From Vigna angularis (lineage: Eukaryota; Streptophyta; Magnoliopsida; Fabales; Fabaceae): a stretch of 64,000 nucleotides of DNA. A model generated the notes under the pieces. That model did no database searches. It saw nothing but the letters and a program-made list of their open reading frames with translations, and was not told the origin of the DNA. Below are positions 12,854 to 27,448 of this stretch, piece after piece. How positions within the stretch are numbered: the stretch's first letter is position 1; every line of letters starts with the position of its first letter. The stretch covers positions 22,002,806 through 22,066,805 of the forward strand of contig NC_068978.1 of the NCBI RefSeq assembly GCF_016808095.1. The letters are read 5' to 3'. The position numbers and the translations under genes were made by a program.

Positions 12854-14822
12854 TCAGTCATCATCCTCATCTTCCTCATCTTCATCGTCTTCCTCCTCTT
12901 CCTCCTCTTGATGGTCCTGTATAAATATGAAAACAATTGGATCAAAAAAGAGAGACAGAAAGGACTGGTTTTAAGCCTGTCAAAACAATACAAATCATAG
13001 AAGGCAGCACTAGCATTTATGCTATGTGCGCCTGTACAATAAGGAACCCCTCATCTCAGTTTATTGAGAAGCTAAACCATTATAGAGACCTCAGTATGTA
13101 AATCAGAAGGTACCATCCACGCTTTGAAGTCCATATTTTACAAACTTCTCTTGGTAAGTCAAAAGGGTTAGTAACTTGGGTAATAATTAAATTAAGAGTG
13201 CGTTTGCAAAACCATTCAAACTCCGTTAATCATGAATCCGATTATTATCAGTCACATTTAGTTTCTTGGGAAGAGAGAAATGAATGTTGCAACGTGAAAG
13301 CAAATACATGCTAAATTCACTACATTTACTCCTTGACCAAAACTTTTTTCTATGAAAAATGTTTTTTTAACTTTTTTTTTTTTACAACTTTTTTACAACA
13401 CTTACGTAGTAGCTCATGATTGGTTTATTTCAAATATACGAGCCAATCAAATAGTGACACATAGTTTATTGTCAAAAAATTGTTAAAAAAAGTTGTTAAC
13501 ATATCATAGTCCTTTTTCTATTTCTCTCATGTTCACCCTCTAGAACTAAAATCTTGAACAAAACGTTTGCAGAAATTATGGATAGCATTCATTATGTGCA
13601 ACCTCCATATCATGCACAGTTCAAGAAGTACACAGAAAATATATACCTCTGCACTGGCTTCATCATCTTCATCGTTCACCTCAGATTTGGACTTGTCTGA
13701 TTCATCATCATCTGCAGAGCTTGCCTGTAACCATTATAGAAAATAAAGTATATAAGCAAGACAACCAAAACACCACACAAAACAGAACAACTAGCACAGG
13801 TTACTCACCTGCTTTTTATCATAAGCTTTCATGAGTTTTTCATACTCAGCTTTCCTTTTTGCAGCCTTGGCTTCATATGGAGCTTTTTCCTTTTCATTCG
13901 AAAAAGAGGAGTCAACATCAATTTTAAAAAAATAAATCCCTTTTTCAATAGAATGAGTTCATTTAGTGCATGTGAATTGATATACTCGAATTCAATTCAA
14001 GCGTCATTAGCTTACAAATAACGAACTATATCTACTTAAACATAAACTTGCATCTGAATGCATCTAAAATCACGACAAAGATGCGTAAATCAATATAAAA
14101 AAAAAGTGAAAAAATGTGCATTATTTATCACAATTTAACAGCTTACAGCACTGGATAAAGATTTCCATTTCTCTCCTCCAGCTTTCCCAACCTTCAATGA
14201 AAGAGTGCAGCAAACAATTTAGATGTTTATTCAAAAAAGGGTATATCATAATTGAACGTGAAGCAATTTAACAAGCTACTTACAGCAGATACAGCCTTCA
14301 CATTTGGATTCTCAGCCTTAAAGGTCTGCCTGAACTCCTCACTATCACAGACCAGGAATGATTGGAATATTTTTCTAAGTAACACAAAAAAGAAAGAGTA
14401 AAGACAGATACATACAGGAACACAAAGAAAGCACTGGGTGGTCTTTTAGGCTTGTTTGGGTCTTTCTTGGCCTTCTTCTCCTTCTTTGCCTTTGGTGCAC
14501 TGCCCTTGTCAGGCTTACTAGGAGCCTTCCTCTTTCCAACCTTTCTGAAAACAATAGAGATATATGTTCTATCACTACACTATTCCTATCACAGCTGGAT
14601 GAACCATCAAGTATGCATAATCAGACATTAATAAACTGTTTATATATAAATCAATGCCCCAGAAAGTCAACACCCTGATGGACAAGAAGACAAATAGTTA
14701 TATGAAAAATCAGAATGCCTCAACTAATTTCACTGTAATGATACAAGAACTAACCGGTCATCAACAGGCTTCAGTGCTTCTTTTGAGACCTTCACTGCCC
14801 CCTTGCCCTTGGCATTCTTCAT
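12854..14822 (-). CDS. HMGB: HMGB-type high mobility group protein, 173 aa
   Basis: Seven coding exons on the minus strand: 14822-14755, 14544-14416, 14341-14284, 14191-14147, 13889-13809, 13724-13647 and 12916-12854. All have GT-AG borders and joined phases, and give 173 residues. A Lys-rich N-terminus (1-50) is followed by one HMG box (about 51-121, beginning DPNKPKRPPSAFF with conserved W94 and Y105), then an acidic Asp/Glu tail (131-173). This is the plant HMGB1-like plan (soybean SB11 type). The protein bends DNA and acts as an abundant chromatin architectural factor in the nucleus. The start is the first ATG after a 5'-UTR acceptor (TACAG/GAACTTAAACAATG). The leader probably continues to about 15.8 kb through a UTR intron. 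The acidic tail tells it from ARID-HMG and SSRP1 proteins. Confidence 0.95.
13361..13500. mobile_element. Short palindromic MITE in HMGB intron
   Basis: Inverted flanks (TTAACTTTTTTTTTTTTACAAC... and ...AATTGTTAAAAAAAGTTGTTAA) surround an inverted core (GATTGGTTTATTTCAAATAT / ATACGAGCCAATCAAAT). It lies in the 730-base intron 12917-13646. A related diverged copy is at about 25188-25304. I recall this family as common in legume introns. Confidence 0.55.
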
Positions 14823-14836
14823 TGTTTAAGTTCCTG

Positions 14837-15830
14837 TACCACTAAATCTCCAGCAATCAAATAAGGGAATGATAAAATTACCAATAAGAAGGGACAAGAG
14901 ACAGATAAAACTTCAAGCAGATAATTAACAAAATTAGCAACACATAAAACAGGACCCCACAAAAATCAGTGTAAATAAATAAACCCTATAATGGGATTAA
15001 ATGATGCTTATAAAATGTTAAATATCTACCAAGGTTTCCACCATATAGAAATTCATGTGTTTGAGCTTTTGTAGCAACAACATAGTTTCACACACCGCCA
15101 CACACTATAGGGTTAACTCATAAAATAATATATTTGTAGCAAGATCACAATTCACACACAAACTATAGAGTTAAAGGATGTTAATCGCACATGCATATTT
15201 ACCTAGTAGTCCATCTTAGAGAAATTTATGCATGTGTTTTGTAACAACAAAAAGATTATCACACATGCACATGAAATTGTCTTTTCCTATAAATTTCAGA
15301 GATCAGACAGAGTTAATCATAAAAAAAATGATATATCAATCAACAAGATGGAAGCACATGCAAGATCCTCAAGTTATGTATTATAATAGTACATGATTTC
15401 CTTCACTTGGCATGCTTCGAGAACACAGTAAACAAAATTACATACAGAGAAAATATTGAAAAGCCTAAAAACGGCGAATACCCTTTTGCCTCTGTTCATG
15501 CAATATACTCCCCTGACTAAACCTTTATTTTCAAACTCTTCAAAATCACAATCCACAAAAAAAGACAAAAAATAAAACCGCATGCAAAGTTTGAACTTTG
15601 CAAATCTTCCAACCAGAAATCGAAGCCGATAAATTCAACCCTAAATAAAATAAAAGAAGATTTTATTGAAGGAGAGGAATACCTTTAGAAGGGCGAAAGC
15701 CTAACAGAGGAACTTACAAGCGAAACAGAACAAAACAGAGAAAAGAGAATCAAAGCTAAGACAGTACCACTAGCAAAAGCAGAGAGATAGCGGCTCTTGG
15801 AAACTAAAGAAGAGGGTACCAATGTATTGA
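14837..15830 (-). other. HMGB 5' UTR, UTR intron and core promoter region
   Basis: On the minus strand a good acceptor ends at 14837 (GTGGTACAG/GAAC). A plausible donor (TAAAG/GTATTCC) is near 15683, giving a UTR intron of about 0.85 kb. The purine-rich segment 15700-15820 probably holds the transcription start. No translated exon is seen here. Confidence 0.5.
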
Positions 15831-15834
15831 TCAC

Positions 15835-16164
15835 AGTAACCGGATCAACCTGTTAAGTTTTGGAGACTTTGGTGTCTTGCCTCCACACGACTCTACCCGA
15901 GAATTGGCTTTCACGGGCTACACCCGGTTTTCATTCGACAATGATATTATGCTTATTTTAAATATTTAATGATTGTTATTGCTTTTCAATAATTATGTAT
16001 TAAATAATTTTGTAAACTTCACTATTGATTATTTTATATCATAATTGACCAAAATTTTGCTATAAAAAGTCACTAAGTGTTCAATTTGGGCTGGATAACC
16101 ATAATATTTCATGGGATAGTATGTGGATTACACCAAATATGTTTGAACCAAAAAATATTCAATT

Positions 16165-16224
<60 letters not shown>

Positions 16225-18786
16225 CTTAATAGATTGATTTCAAACCAAAATTATCTAATCTAAAACTATTTAATTTAGATTACTTTCATTTTTAATTCAT
16301 TAAATTAGATCACATCTTAATTCTTTGAAATATTATAATATCAAAACATAATATTTTATATTATATCATAAAAGAATGTACATATTTATGGCTATTTTAA
16401 AAGTTTATTACTGACAAATGTGACTTTTCACATTATGATATAAATTCAATTTATTTCAAAATGCTGCCAAATTATTTTATTTATATTAATTTACTTTATA
16501 AGTTGATTTGATGTAAAATAACATATATTTATTCCATTTTTTGCTTTTTACAAATGAAATAGCATGAATTATTATTTATTTCAGCACAATAGTGAAGTGT
16601 TGGAAGACTTCAGCCAAATTTTTGTTTGTTTTTCACACAATTTAAAGTTTTGCAGGGTAAATAGTTATATTATTTAATTCACTACATTATATAATATTGT
16701 ATATATAGCTGATTTCTTCATGATTTCAATTATAAGGTTTTGCCTTTTGATTTTGTTTTACTTGGACGAAGTTCTTGAATTTTCATTCTTATGTTAAGTA
16801 ATGTGTAAATAAAATTCAATTAAAATATTATTTTCATAATATTTCTTAAATATTACAATAATGTCACCATTAGAAGAAATTGTGCTAATACAGAGTTAAC
16901 AAAAACTAATATTTATTATACTAACCACTTAAAATAACACAAATCAAATATCAGTAATAATATTTTTACAAGGTTGAAAATATTTTGAACCAAGCCTCTC
17001 AACCATTTTATTATCAGCAATCAATAAATATAAATTGTTCAAATTGTTTTAAATCGTTATAAATTAATTTAAACAAATACAAACTAATTTTATTCAAATC
17101 ATTTATAGATTAAATTAAAAATAGTATTAGAAGTAATATCACTATAAACTATTTAATTATTATTTATAATCTATTTTATTTTATTTGTTATTATTGTTAT
17201 TGAACATTTCTATTATACTTATTCTATATTTCTCCTAAGTGTTGATATAGTAATTTATGATTCTTTAGATATTTGAATTAAAGAAATAGTACATATGCAT
17301 GCAAATTTGTGCATGTAAGTAAGTATCTCTGTATGGACATTTTAATTATGTCTATGTTTGGATGAGAGGAGATGAAAAGTGAGAGAATGAGAAATGAAAA
17401 AAATAAAGAGAAAGAGAGTAAAAATAAGTAAGAAATAATATTATTTGGATTAGGTTAGAGAATAAAAATATTGAAAAGATTAAATAAATGTGAAGTCCTC
17501 TTAGTTAGATGTAATTTTACCACAATATGAGTAACTGTTTTGCAACTCTTAATTGAATATTTACTTGAAAATTAAAAAAAAATGTTTTCTAACATATTAT
17601 ATTACTTGATTAAGTAAAATGTTTGTCATGGATAAGCCAAATATCTGGTTTTTTAGTTAATAATTGGTGATTGAATATCCAAAGAATATAATAGAGATAA
17701 ATCACTATTCAAACAAATTTACAATTATAACTAATAAGTTATATCAGGCATATCCTTTCTTTGCATAATTTACTTTTCAAGAAATTCAACCATAATATGT
17801 AGAAAGCACATATTATGCTGATGTCATATTAGAGAAAGATATCAAACCACTAAAATACTAAAAGATGATTACTTCTAAGCAACTTAGACATTTTTTGATT
17901 TGATGAAAAAATCTCACAATGTGTCCAAGACATGTTAATTTATATAGAGTACCAGTTGAGATCCTCTACTTAATTATTTCACCTTTTCAACAATTTAGAG
18001 ATTCATATATTGATCCATTTATAATCAGGATAGTTGAATTTCTTTTTGTGCTATATTATTTTAATAAGTTAAATGTAAGCTAAGTCATGGACAATTATTT
18101 TAAAATAAAACAATCTTAAAGTTTATTTGGTTATTATCAGTTTTTGGATATGATTTTTCACAAGTGATGGAGGCTTTCTAAGGTTTGCAAGGAAGGATGA
18201 ATATTACCCTCAAGTTTCAAGAAACAAAAGAATAAAAAGAAAAAATAGAACCCTATATTTTCAGTGAGTTTTTGGTTTGAAAGGTTTTTGGAGGAATAAG
18301 TCATAGAGAGTAGACAGAAGTTTTGATTCTTGGAATGATATAACTTATTAAAACTTATTGAATGGTGCAAACATGGGAGGGATGTCCAAACCAATTTAAT
18401 AAGTTTCGGTATGAGAATATTACGATAAAATTCAATTTGATTCTCATAAGTACAAATTTAGTATCTATATAATTTTAGTATGAGTTTCTACTTGATTAAG
18501 AAGCCTTTTGATATGTGAAAATCGAGAGTGCATTGTTGTCATCAAATTGACAAGATCACATGTTTAACTTAACTTTGTTAATATCATAATTTAATATGAA
18601 TTAAAAAAAATAAAAATTAAATTGAATGTATAGATTATGGATGAAAAATGTGTTAGACTGGATGGGTAAGCCTTCCCATTTGCTAAAAAAGATGAGTCGA
18701 AGAAAAGATTTCAACTCGTTAGTCAAAAGCAGTTTAGTCTGCAAAAAAAAAAAGGTACGTTGATGTTTTTTTGTGTATAGTGAGTT
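15835..18786. other. AT-rich intergenic DNA
   Basis: No supported gene. It contains a (TA)26 tract and a purine-rich stretch (about 17365-17430) made of GAGA/GAAA words. Confidence 0.6.
16170..16222. repeat. (TA)n microsatellite
   Basis: Uninterrupted TA run of about 26 units. Confidence 0.95.
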
Positions 18787-18854
18787 GTGTTGTGCTCTCT
18801 CATCTCATCTCATAGACAATATTATAAACATATTATTATATGTGAAAAAATAAA

Positions 18855-19062
18855 TCAAAACAAAACCCACCACCACACACTCACTCATGGAGTCACTCAC
18901 ACGACATTACCACAACCACCGCATAAAGCACACCATCATTGTACGAAACATCGTGAGCCATCACCACTGCACAAAAACGTTGTGAGCAATGACCACCACC
19001 ACACAAAAAGGCCACCAGTAGCGACCACCACACCACGTGAGATCGAGAGAGGGGACATGTAA
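18855..19062. repeat. Low-complexity CAC/ACC-rich stretch
   Basis: CACCAC and degenerate CATCGTGAGCCA / CGTTGTGAGCAA phrases repeat with about 30-base spacing. This makes open frames on both strands that carry only His/Thr/Pro or Val/Cys-type runs. It is not supported as a gene. Confidence 0.5.
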
Positions 19063-19075
19063 TGTCATACATCAC

Positions 19076-20959
19076 TCAACGTGAGGAAGAAGGAGATTAG
19101 GAGACGAGGCGCACAACGAAAATTCTCCTTAGCATCTTGTCTTTGTCTTCAACGAATTTGTCACTAAATCCTTCTTATGTTGGTTGTAATTTGGGAATTA
19201 GGGTTAGAAATTGGGGAGTTTGAGAATTATGGAAGATTATTGAATAGTCTCATTTGATTTCAATAATTCCTAATTGAGTTGTCGTTAGGTCAAATTATGG
19301 TTCTACATTTCAAATTTGATTTCAATTTGAATGAGTTGTAGTTAAATTCATTTGGGAATGAGAGTTTTTTGAATTATGGTTCTGCATTTCAAATTATGGA
19401 AGTTTCTTGTGCTTTTTTTCTCACTTCAATGCTTTGGTAATGGGGTTTTGGAGACAAAGTTTTGGCATATGAAAAAAAATGAAAAATAAATTGACAGCCA
19501 ACTTGTCAATTTCAACTTGTCAATTTCAACTTTTCAACTTGTTTTGTGAAGTCAGGTTAGCCCAAATTGGCCAAATTTAGTGGACTAGGAGGATGAGTCG
19601 GTCGAGCTGGTCAATCTTATCACTCCTAATATAGATAATGAAACAAAGAATTTAATAAGAAAAATTAAGAAATAAAATAAGAAACAATATCATTTGGATA
19701 AATTGATATAACAATACTTTTAATTTTAAGATTGAGTTTTGGCACAAAACCTTATATTGACTTAATCTCTTTATCTAATTGTTCTTTAGGTTCTCTTTCA
19801 AGGTAAATTAATCTAAGGTAAATTAATCTAAGATAGCACTATAGTTCTTTATTTGAATATTATCTAATTGAATTGATTTTAAGGATTGCAGTAGCTATGA
19901 TTAGTTAAATTCATTAAGTTCTTTATTAATTTATTGATTTCTTGAAGAATTAAATTATTCTCATAATTTAAAACCTAAGTTTCTTTCTCAATTGATTCAA
20001 CAACTAAATTTACATCTTTCCATCATAAGAATTTATGAATATGTAAAATGATTGTTACATGTTTCACATAAATAAAATTAATAGGAGAGAAATCAATTAA
20101 AATCAATACTACTTAAAGATTAAGTCATACTCTTAGAATAAAGAGACTAATCACTAGCACTCAAGGAAACAAACTATGAAAATAAAGTCAAAACCCAAAA
20201 CAAAAGAAGGGATTGAACTCCATTTTAGAATTTTTTTTTTCTAAAAGTTTTTGCAAAGCTTTGTCTAATTAGCACTAACCGCCAAAGTTAATGCTTGATA
20301 TAAGATACATTAAGTATGTTAGAAAATAATTGATGGTTTGGCTAAACCAAGAGATGCTTGAATTGGTTTTGAAAAAAATTGGAAAGATTATATACGATTC
20401 AATATAAATTTATAATTATTTTTTGTTAACAATGTTAACTTAATACATTGTGTGCATGCATACCATCTAAAAAATTGAAATACATAATATTTAAATAGTC
20501 TGTAATTTGAATTCTCTCCATTTTCTAAATACTTTGATTGGCCTGATTAATTAAAATATCTTATTTTCAAATTTCTTATTTCGATGAAGTAATCCAACTT
20601 TTCTTTTAAGAAAAAAAAATTCTATTTTAATATTATTTATCTTAAAATATAAAATTTTAAAATCAAACTTTACAAAAACATATTAGTCAAATTTAAATAT
20701 TCAAATGATATTTAACAATTAAAATTTTTTAAATGACTAGTTGTGCAATTTTAATTTCTTCGTTTAAGTGAATTTCAAATTTCATTGTTTTATTTATTTG
20801 AAATGTCTTCTAAAAATTCTTAAATTCCAAAATTTCTTTTAATTTCTTCATTTAAACAACCTATTTTACTCTTAAAAAACTTTAAAATCATCAAATAAAT
20901 GAATTATTTTATTAAATTACCTTATCTAAACACATTACATAAAAATTTGAAGAAAATTA
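19076..20959. other. AT-rich intergenic DNA
   Basis: No gene recognised. At about 19590-19628 a TAGGAGTGATAAGATTGACC-like end (read on the minus strand) resembles a hAT terminus, but no partner end or target duplication was found. Confidence 0.5.
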
Positions 20960-22693
20960 TGTTAAGACAAAATCGTTTACACGTCTAAACGCTCTCATGT
21001 TTTGAAATTTAATCAAATAACATTAAACGAAATAATAATCTAGAAAATACCATAGGAAGAAACATAAGACTTTAGTTCAAAATCCCCAACAAAGGAAAAC
21101 ACTTAGGATTTTAGGAAACGAAAAAACAACTAAGTCAAAACACCTAAACGCTATGTTAAACGACTGTTAAGTCAAATCATCTAAAAGAGTTGAAGTTGAA
21201 CGCGTAAAGCTTACTATAGCCAAGGGGTATTCAGTTTAACTCTTGGAAAAATAAAACAATGTCAAGCAATGTCGTTGACAAAAACACTTTAAAAGACTAA
21301 AACTTAAAACACCAAAGAAAACACAAACAATGTTAAACATTGTTGCTCTAAAAAGGTAAAATCACAAAAAGCGTTTACATCAGTCTAAACGATACCATGA
21401 ACTAAACTATTACTTCTTCCAACAATGAAGTTTTTACTCAACGCTTGGTATCTTTAGAAGAAAAGCTAAATTGTTAACGCTACCTTAACGGTAGAAAATT
21501 GAAAAACGCTTTGTTGTTTTGAGCAAGCACTAAATGACATTAAATACTCAACGTTCAAAAACAACAAAAGTGATAAGAGAAAATACATATTTGCTGCATG
21601 CACAATCTACTTTATTCTTTGTAGATAACCTATTTTACACGCATCCACAAGCTTCAAATTAAAATATCACAAGTGAACGTTAGAGACAAAAGAGATATTC
21701 ACAGAATGTTCTTAACTTGAAGCGGTGTCTAAAAGAAAGTACAACCTACCTCAAGCAAAGTATTGAAAAACATGCCTACTTTGACAAGTTGACTTTAACC
21801 AACAACTGTTGTACACAAAGAAAGAGAAGACACAAGAATCAAGGCCAAAAGCTTAGTCTAATGGACACTTATCCAATAGCCTTTAAATATAAGATCATTC
21901 ATATGAAGAATCAAGAGGATAGCATACAATGAAAATATTCATCCTCTGAGAAGCGTTCAAAAGAAAAGCACAAAAAGAGCTTAGAAAAAGATAATATCTT
22001 CGCAGAAAAAGAAAAGAAGAGAAAAGAAGAAAAACAATACTCTCGAGCTTCATTGTAATACTTGCTTACTGATTGTAAGAAAGAGAGAAAAAGAAAAGAG
22101 AGAAACACCTACGAGTGTTTAGGTTGCTTTGTATTGTAATGGCATCCTCTCTACGAGAGTGATAGTTTGAACGACTTGTAAGCTATCATTGATTGTAATT
22201 CTAAAGATAATTAAAACACTTGTTGAACTCGGTTGAGTTAACGAAATCTAGGCAAGGTTGCTTAGTGTCAAGAGTGGTGCGAATACTCGTCTAGTATAGG
22301 GTAATAGGAGGTTATTCGTTGACTGAGAAAACTAGAAGTGGTGAGAATACTCATCCAGTCTAGGATAACAGGAGGTTATTCACTGATTGAGAAGACCAAG
22401 AGTGGTGCGAATACTCAGTTGTAATCTTGTTGAAGATGATAGTGAAACCCTTTGCGGAGAAGACTGGACCTAGCTCAGATAGAGTGAACCAATATAAAAA
22501 TATATGTGCATTTGTTATTTCTCTCTTGTCTAAACGCTTCTCTTATATAACCTACAGTTGTGTTTTTATTTCTTCATACAAGAACTTTCCGCAATAAACG
22601 TTATTATTAAACTAAGGAAGTTATACAAACACTACAATGTACATTCTAAATAACACGTTGAAAGCAACTATCTTTTATTATCAATATCCTACA
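20960..22693 (+). mobile_element. SIRE/Maximus-like copia solo LTR (approximate ends)
   Basis: The segment starts near TGTTAAGACAAAATCG and ends near TATCCTACA. Late in it are three imperfect 64-base tandem units (about 22271-22420, each with AGTGGTG-GAATACTC and GGAGGTTATTC). These are followed by CCTTTGCGGAGAAGACTGGACC and GTGAACCAATATAAAAA, words I associate with SIRE-type copia LTR promoters. No primer binding site, gag or pol follows, so it looks like a solo LTR. A clean target duplication was not found. Confidence 0.5.
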
Positions 22694-25187
22694 CTTCCTT
22701 AGGTGTCTCCTCTAAGTTGGAGAAGAAAATGAAATGGTTATAAGAAAATATATCTAAAGACTAATGAGCAAGGCATTTTTGGACTTAACAAATTTAAATG
22801 TAAAACAAGAAAGTATGAAAAAGAACAGACAATGGCTCTTTTAGATGTTAAATGGTGAAAGCTTAAAGAAGATTAAAAAGGGAATGTCAATGGGCGTGCT
22901 ACAAGTGTAAGAAGTTCTAAAATTGGGGTTCTTGGTTGGATTATGATTGATCTTGACTAGTTATAAATTCAACCATGTCTAATGGGAACCTAAGGTAGCC
23001 AATAGGTGCTTAGGGCTTTTCTTTACTTGAATATAAGATAAGTGTTGAAATGAGTCATCATTTTATATGAAATAAGATAGGATCCAAGCAAAGTAAACTC
23101 TCTTTTTATCAAAGAAACTTTAGAAAATGCTCTAGAATTTAAACTTTCATTCAATATCATTCAGAGTTTATTATAACAAAAATAAGTGGTTATTTTAGAA
23201 CCAAAAGTGTCACCTAACCTAAATCTATGTTTAATTCAAATGCTTCTAAAATAAAATGGAAATTTAACCTAATTACCTTGTATTACTCACCAAGAATTTA
23301 AATATTCATTAAGCAAAAATTTAAACTCCAAAATCCAAATAAAAGAAATTCTCTAGTTGGATCAAAATTGAGACCATGTTTCCTTTGGTTGTGTTTTCCT
23401 TGCTCTTGCGTGAAAGAAAAAAAATTAGATGACTTGTTAAATCAAGAGGGGTGAATTAGTTTTAAAACCTTTTCTGAAAAAAATCTCTTTCTTGAAATTT
23501 TTTATAACACTTTCAATTTAAAAAGCCAAAATGTAGTTAAATTGATGGAAATAACATAATTAGAGAGATACAGTAAGAGAAAGAATTACACAAAAGATTT
23601 ATACAAGTTCAGACCGAAGAGATCCTACGTCTATTTCTTAGTTTTCAACCATAGAAAGAATCAATCTCAATATCAAATAAGGTTTGAAGAAAGCCAACAA
23701 CAACCAAGAGGATATTGATGACACATTTTATACTCACATTTATAAATTTATTGTATAATGAATGCAATTTACATATTCTTTATTTTCACTTTTTTATTCA
23801 TTTCCTTTCAATAGTAATAAATTAGGTTTTGTAACATCCCAATTTCTGATATATTATAAGTTATTAAAAGTTGGTAAAATTCAAGATTTATCCTAGTGCA
23901 GAAACGTATTTAAAGAAAACGTTATCCAATTACATTATTTCGGGTATTAAAATAAGGAAGGAAATAGTCCAATTATATTGTCTTAACTTGTAAAACAAAA
24001 ATAGCTTTAAATGAATCCTCCAAAAGTTATTTCATATCCTCTCTCTCAAGTCAACCACTCCACGCTGAAACATCTATAACATTATCTGCTCACGTATAAC
24101 ATACTATACGATCATCATCATCGATAATTTCATTCACAAACACAAACACATATGAGGTAAACTATCAATAAAATAATCATAACAACAATTTATAAAATTA
24201 AGGCAATGTAATTTAAATTAGTTTTGTACCGATAACGTAATATTATAAAATTTATATTTCTTTTCTCTAATTTAGAATTTGCAGTTTATGATATTAAATT
24301 ACATTCGGAGTTTAGAAATCAAATTGTGGATAGAATGAATTTTGATTGGATAATTTGATTAAATTAAATTTAGATGATTTTTTTTATATATTTCTAGTTA
24401 AATAATATTTGTTTGATTAAATTAATTAATTGAACTATTTAATTGTTTAAATTTCGATATTAACTTTTAAAAATTGTTATAAAAGAAATTATATGAATAT
24501 TTGTGAATCCATCTTTTATTTTTGATTTTTCTAATCTTTATTTGTGTTCTATATCCGTGTTTCTTTCGTTAAATTCCCCAGAAGTTATTTTGTTATTTTT
24601 TGAAAATCTATTTATATTATGATCTACTGTAAAATTTACATAAAAACTTAAATGTTTAAAATTATTATTAAATATATTTTTAGAATCTAAACTTAAAAAC
24701 AAAATTAAAATTCGTTTATATATCAACATTTTTATTCTCAAATCTTAAAAATAAATAAATACCATTATTATAATAATTTTATTTTACATATTAAACAGTA
24801 TTTTAGATTATTATTTGAAGTACAAGTCATATCGGATCCAACTATTTGACTATTATCAAAGTTTGATTTATCTCCAAATTTAACAATAAAAACATTTATT
24901 TTTTGAATTTATTATTAAAATCACACTCAAGTCTAATTTTGTTATTGTTGACATGATCAATGAGTCTGATGAAAAAAACTGAGAAAACAGATAAGATAAT
25001 GGTTAAGTAGATGAACCAAAGTATGTTTGCAGACAACCATTATCATTCACCCTTGCGCCTCCACCAACACCATTGCCAAATCACCTCACAAGTCATCACT
25101 TTGAGACTTCAGGGGAACATTTACGGATTTTACAGCTACATATTACACTACAGTTATCTTGTAGGATAGTCTTATACCAGAAAATAT
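22694..25187. other. Intergenic DNA with retroelement traces
   Basis: No gene supported. About 23430-23720 contains the phrase AATCAAGAGGGGTGAATTAG followed by AGTTCAGACCGAAGAGATCCTACG, a combination I recall from dispersed plant repeats. At 23830 a TGTAACATCCC start followed by CTCTCTCAAGTC and ACATTATCTGCTC resembles the LTR plan seen at 36086-36718. Confidence 0.4.
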
Positions 25188-25304
25188 TTTTTTAACAATT
25201 TTTTTATAATTATTTATGTGATAATTTGTGATTCATTCATTTCAAATATACATATAAATAAAATAATAACACAGTTGTGAAAAAATTATTAAAAATAATT
25301 GTTA
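25188..25304. mobile_element. MITE, same family as in HMGB intron
   Basis: Inverted flanks TTTTAACAATTTTTT and AAAAATAATTGTTAGA surround a core with TTCATTTCAAATATACA, matching the 13361-13500 element's core. It lies about 550 bases upstream of the CP29 coding start. Confidence 0.45.
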
Positions 25305-25532
25305 GATCAATGCATATGTTAAAAAAATATCAAGCAATGTAAAGGTACATTTTTCTTTTAATTTTCGAAACACCAAATAAATTAACTGAGAATAAACCCT
25401 GGAAAAAACGAAAAAAAGGCATTAGATTTTTTGTCCAAATCCACAATCGGAGCCACCCAGCATCGAACCAGCACCACAAATTTCCACGTACAGCGATCAC
25501 AATCAGGAACCTTAGCGGGTCCACAAACAGAG

Positions 25533-25670
25533 TCCACGTCAGCACCTGCAGATAAACATTACGATAAGTGCAACCCTCATCTCCTCCGTTAGATGGATAC
25601 TCTCCAGGATCCAACGCTTCAAAATCCCCACTCGCGGATTATCCAATCTCCCACCTCTCATCAAATATAT
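25533..25670 (+). promoter_or_regulatory. CP29 promoter: ACGT element, GATA I-box, CCAAT, TATA
   Basis: In order upstream of the ATG: CCACGTCAGC (25534-25543), GATAAAC and GATAAG (25551-25568), CCAAT (25643-25647) and AAATATAT as the TATA box (25663-25670). GATA and ACGT-core boxes near the TATA are classical for light-regulated Lhc genes. That this promoter is light-driven is inferred from the family. Confidence 0.6.
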
Positions 25671-25743
25671 CTCCCATCCCTCTCTCTCACACCAACCACT
25701 AACTCTACCAAGCACCACAACTTCTCACCACCGCGCACGTTAG

Positions 25744-27448
<1,705 letters not shown>

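Noticed and set aside
14375..14845. Open frames on both strands within the HMGB gene
   Set aside because: Shadows of the real HMGB exons 14416-14544 and 14755-14822 in other frames or on the other strand.
18787..19075. His/Thr-rich and Val/Cys-rich overlapping frames
   Set aside because: Products of a CAC-rich low-complexity stretch; no start context, no domain.
19590..19628. Possible third hAT terminus (TAGGAGTGATAAG on the minus strand)
   Set aside because: No partner inverted end or 8-bp duplication could be found upstream.
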